A program made the position numbers and the translations under genes. A model generated the notes under the pieces. It did no database searches, was not told the origin of the DNA, and was given only the letters and a program-made list of their open reading frames with translations. From assembly GCA_041635475.1 (NCBI GenBank), contig JBFKVA010000013.1, forward strand, positions 1-39,005: 39,005 nt of DNA, read 5' to 3'. Source of the DNA: GCA-020352575 sp041635475. GTDB taxonomy: Bacteria > Actinomycetota > Acidimicrobiia > Spongiisociales > JAENVV01. Positions 37,819 through 39,005 of the stretch are shown piece after piece. The first letter of the stretch is position 1; the number at the start of each line of letters is the position of its first letter.

Positions 37819-37835
37819 CGTCGTGTTGTGCCGGG

Positions 37836-38087
37836 TCAGGCCGGTGGTTCGGGGAGTTCGCCCATGGCCCTCCGTTCGGCCGGGGTGAGGGTGTCGGGGA
37901 TGGGCTCGTTCGTCCGGCCACGGATCGAAGCGAGGATCCCGACGGCGACGACGACGAGCAGGACCGGGGCGATCCAGCGGCCGTCGAAGAGCAGGCCGGT
38001 CTCGGCGGTGGTGATGGCGCCGGCCCCGATGCCGAGGAAGACGAGGCCCGAGATGAGGGAGATCCAGTCGGTCGTGTGCTGCTGCAT
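37836..38087 (-). CDS. Small membrane protein, two transmembrane segments
   Basis: 83 residues from ATG 38087, with GAAGGGA about seven bases upstream. Two hydrophobic stretches (SLISGLVFLGIGAGAITTA and WIAPVLLVVVAVGILASI) are joined by a short loop, followed by a charged tail RGRTNEPIPDTLTPAERRA. No family recognised with certainty; such proteins often accompany PspC/LiaF-type envelope-stress genes, as here. It starts one base after the stop of the upstream gene, so the two form an operon. Confidence 0.75.
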   Translation of the reverse strand: MQQHTTDWISLISGLVFLGIGAGAITTAETGLLFDGRWIAPVLLVVVAVGILASIRGRTNEPIPDTLTPAERRAMGELPEPPA

Positions 38088-38088
38088 G

Positions 38089-39005
38089 TCAGTTCCCTTC
38101 CACGATGACGACCTGGCCGATGTCAAGACGCACGGTCACGTAACCGTCGGCGTCGCCGAGTGGCGGTCCAAAGGTCGTCGAGAGGTCGAATCCGTCGAGG
38201 TCATGACCGGGGCGATCGATGTCGCCGAGGTCCACTTCGGCCCTCACCCGAACGTCGTCGGGCACGATCACGGTGAGCTGGCCGGCGTCCATCCTGATGT
38301 CGAGCCGCCCGTCGTTGGAGAAGTTCGTGGCGGTGAGATCCACCGTCACATCACCGATCCCGAGGTTGAGGGCCTCACTGCCGTTCACCTCGGCAAGCGT
38401 GATGAACTCGTTGCGGTGGACATCGTCGGCGTCGGCGAGACGTTCCCACTCACCGATGATCGTGTCGACGTTGCCGGTCACCCACGTCACACCGAGGAGG
38501 GGGAGGGCGGCCAAGCCGAGGAGGATGAGTCCACGGGACCGCCCCCGCCACGCGCCGACCATGAGCCCCAGGCCGATGACCGCCACGGCGAGCGCCACGT
38601 AGTGGAATGCCTTGGGATCCGCCATGCCGGCGATGTCGGCGCTGGCGAGCAGCCCGAGCGCGATGAGCACGGCGGACACGGTGTAGGCCCCGAGGTTCGA
38701 CTTGGGCCGGCGCGGTCGCTGGGGCCGCGGAGGCTTCGGCTCACGGGGCGTCCGGGGACGAGGCTCACGCGGGGGACGCCCGCCGGAGGCTGGATCATCG
38801 CCGGGCCCCCTCCCAGGAGTGTGCTCGGCGGAGTCCCCGGCAGGCTGCTGCCCATCGGACGATCCCCGCTGGTAGAGCAACACGCCGATGCCGAGGAGGG
38901 CAAGGGCCACGATGGCCCCTCCGTCCACCGAGGTGGTCGACGCCAGGAGGATGAGCACCGCGATACCGGTCAGCCCGATCCCGATCGTCCGCTCGGGGTT
39001 GTCGG
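38089..39005 (-). CDS. PspC/LiaF-like membrane protein, N-terminus beyond window
   Basis: The reading frame is open to the window edge (…DNPERTIGIGLTGIAVLILLAS precedes the first in-window GTG at 38958), so this is a 5'-truncated view of a longer gene; the missing part would hold any PspC domain. Visible: several membrane segments, a Pro/Arg-rich linker (about 50 residues), three more segments (YTVSAVLIALGLLAS; YVALAVAVIGLGLMVGAW; LILLGLAALPLLG), then a beta-rich outer domain ending GYVTVRLDIGQVVIVEG. That last domain, with alternating GDVTVDL, GQLTVIVP and V.V.ADV-like strands, matches the LiaF/cell-wall-active antibiotic response C-terminal fold. Likely envelope-stress sensing. Confidence 0.75.
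   Translation of the reverse strand, partial: DNPERTIGIGLTGIAVLILLASTTSVDGGAIVALALLGIGVLLYQRGSSDGQQPAGDSAEHTPGRGPGDDPASGGRPPREPRPRTPREPKPPRPQRPRRPKSNLGAYTVSAVLIALGLLASADIAGMADPKAFHYVALAVAVIGLGLMVGAWRGRSRGLILLGLAALPLLGVTWVTGNVDTIIGEWERLADADDVHRNEFITLAEVNGSEALNLGIGDVTVDLTATNFSNDGRLDIRMDAGQLTVIVPDDVRVRAEVDLGDIDRPGHDLDGFDLSTTFGPPLGDADGYVTVRLDIGQVVIVEGN

Overview
The window is about 39 kb of high-GC DNA (about two thirds G+C by eye) with short intergenic gaps, frequent GTG starts, long runs of genes overlapping by four bases, and several genes that appear to be transcribed without a leader (a TANNNT box exactly six bases before the start codon). Together with lipoprotein signal peptides, a YkuD transpeptidase, a CoxM/CoxS/CoxL-type molybdenum hydroxylase and a PspC/LiaF-like protein, this points to Actinomycetota. 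Acidimicrobiia or a relative is my best guess, but that is inference.

Region 1 (1-5.4 kb) is ordinary chromosome on the minus strand: a partial isochorismatase-family hydrolase, a rhodanese-like protein, a lipoprotein alpha/beta hydrolase, an SDR-DUF2867 protein coupled to a 36-residue ORF, and a fasciclin lipoprotein. A plus-strand SRPBCC protein follows. Three copies of a roughly 60 bp palindromic repeat flank the rhodanese gene.

Region 2 (5.4-14.4 kb) looks accessory. It holds a secreted metzincin protease with SLH-like modules, whose signal peptide is separated from the body by a G9 tract in the wrong frame, followed by an overlapping lipoprotein. Next come an intact CAU-anticodon tRNA, an integrase N-terminal remnant, a NarL-type two-component pair, and a lipoprotein joining a cupredoxin domain to three 119-residue tandem repeats. 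Pieces of the tRNA recur at 5486-5501 (3' end) and 14221-14259 (5' half), which suggests past tRNA-targeted integration.

Region 3 (14.4-34.9 kb) is the most interesting part. A YkuD protein and a NitT/TauT-type ABC transporter precede two divergent, tightly coupled operons. Leftward: a beta-ureidopropionase-like nitrilase, a thiamine-binding-like small protein, an HTH_22 regulator and two fold-type-II PLP enzymes. Rightward: an N-carbamoyl-D-amino-acid hydrolase-like nitrilase, an Fe-S/Mo fused hydroxylase (XdhD-like), an SsnA-like amidohydrolase, a YgfK-like flavin/Fe-S protein, a guanine deaminase-like protein, an FAD/Fe-S fusion, a second Mo subunit, a SerA-like dehydrogenase and a DUF1015 protein. 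The set matches the ygfK/ssnA/xdh purine (urate) breakdown loci of gut anaerobes and E. coli, but in altered form: YgfK lacks its NAD(P)H/FAD half, SsnA lacks its N-terminal subdomain, and the redox modules are fused in an unusual way. A plausible reading is uptake, then guanine to xanthine to urate, then reductive ring opening, N-carbamoyl hydrolysis, and deamination of the resulting amino acids by the PLP enzymes.

Region 4 (34.9-39 kb) carries lutABC, for oxidation of lactate to pyruvate, under its own leaderless promoter. A strong bidirectional terminator follows, then two minus-strand membrane proteins, the second running off the window. No CRISPR array, rRNA or intact transposase was seen.
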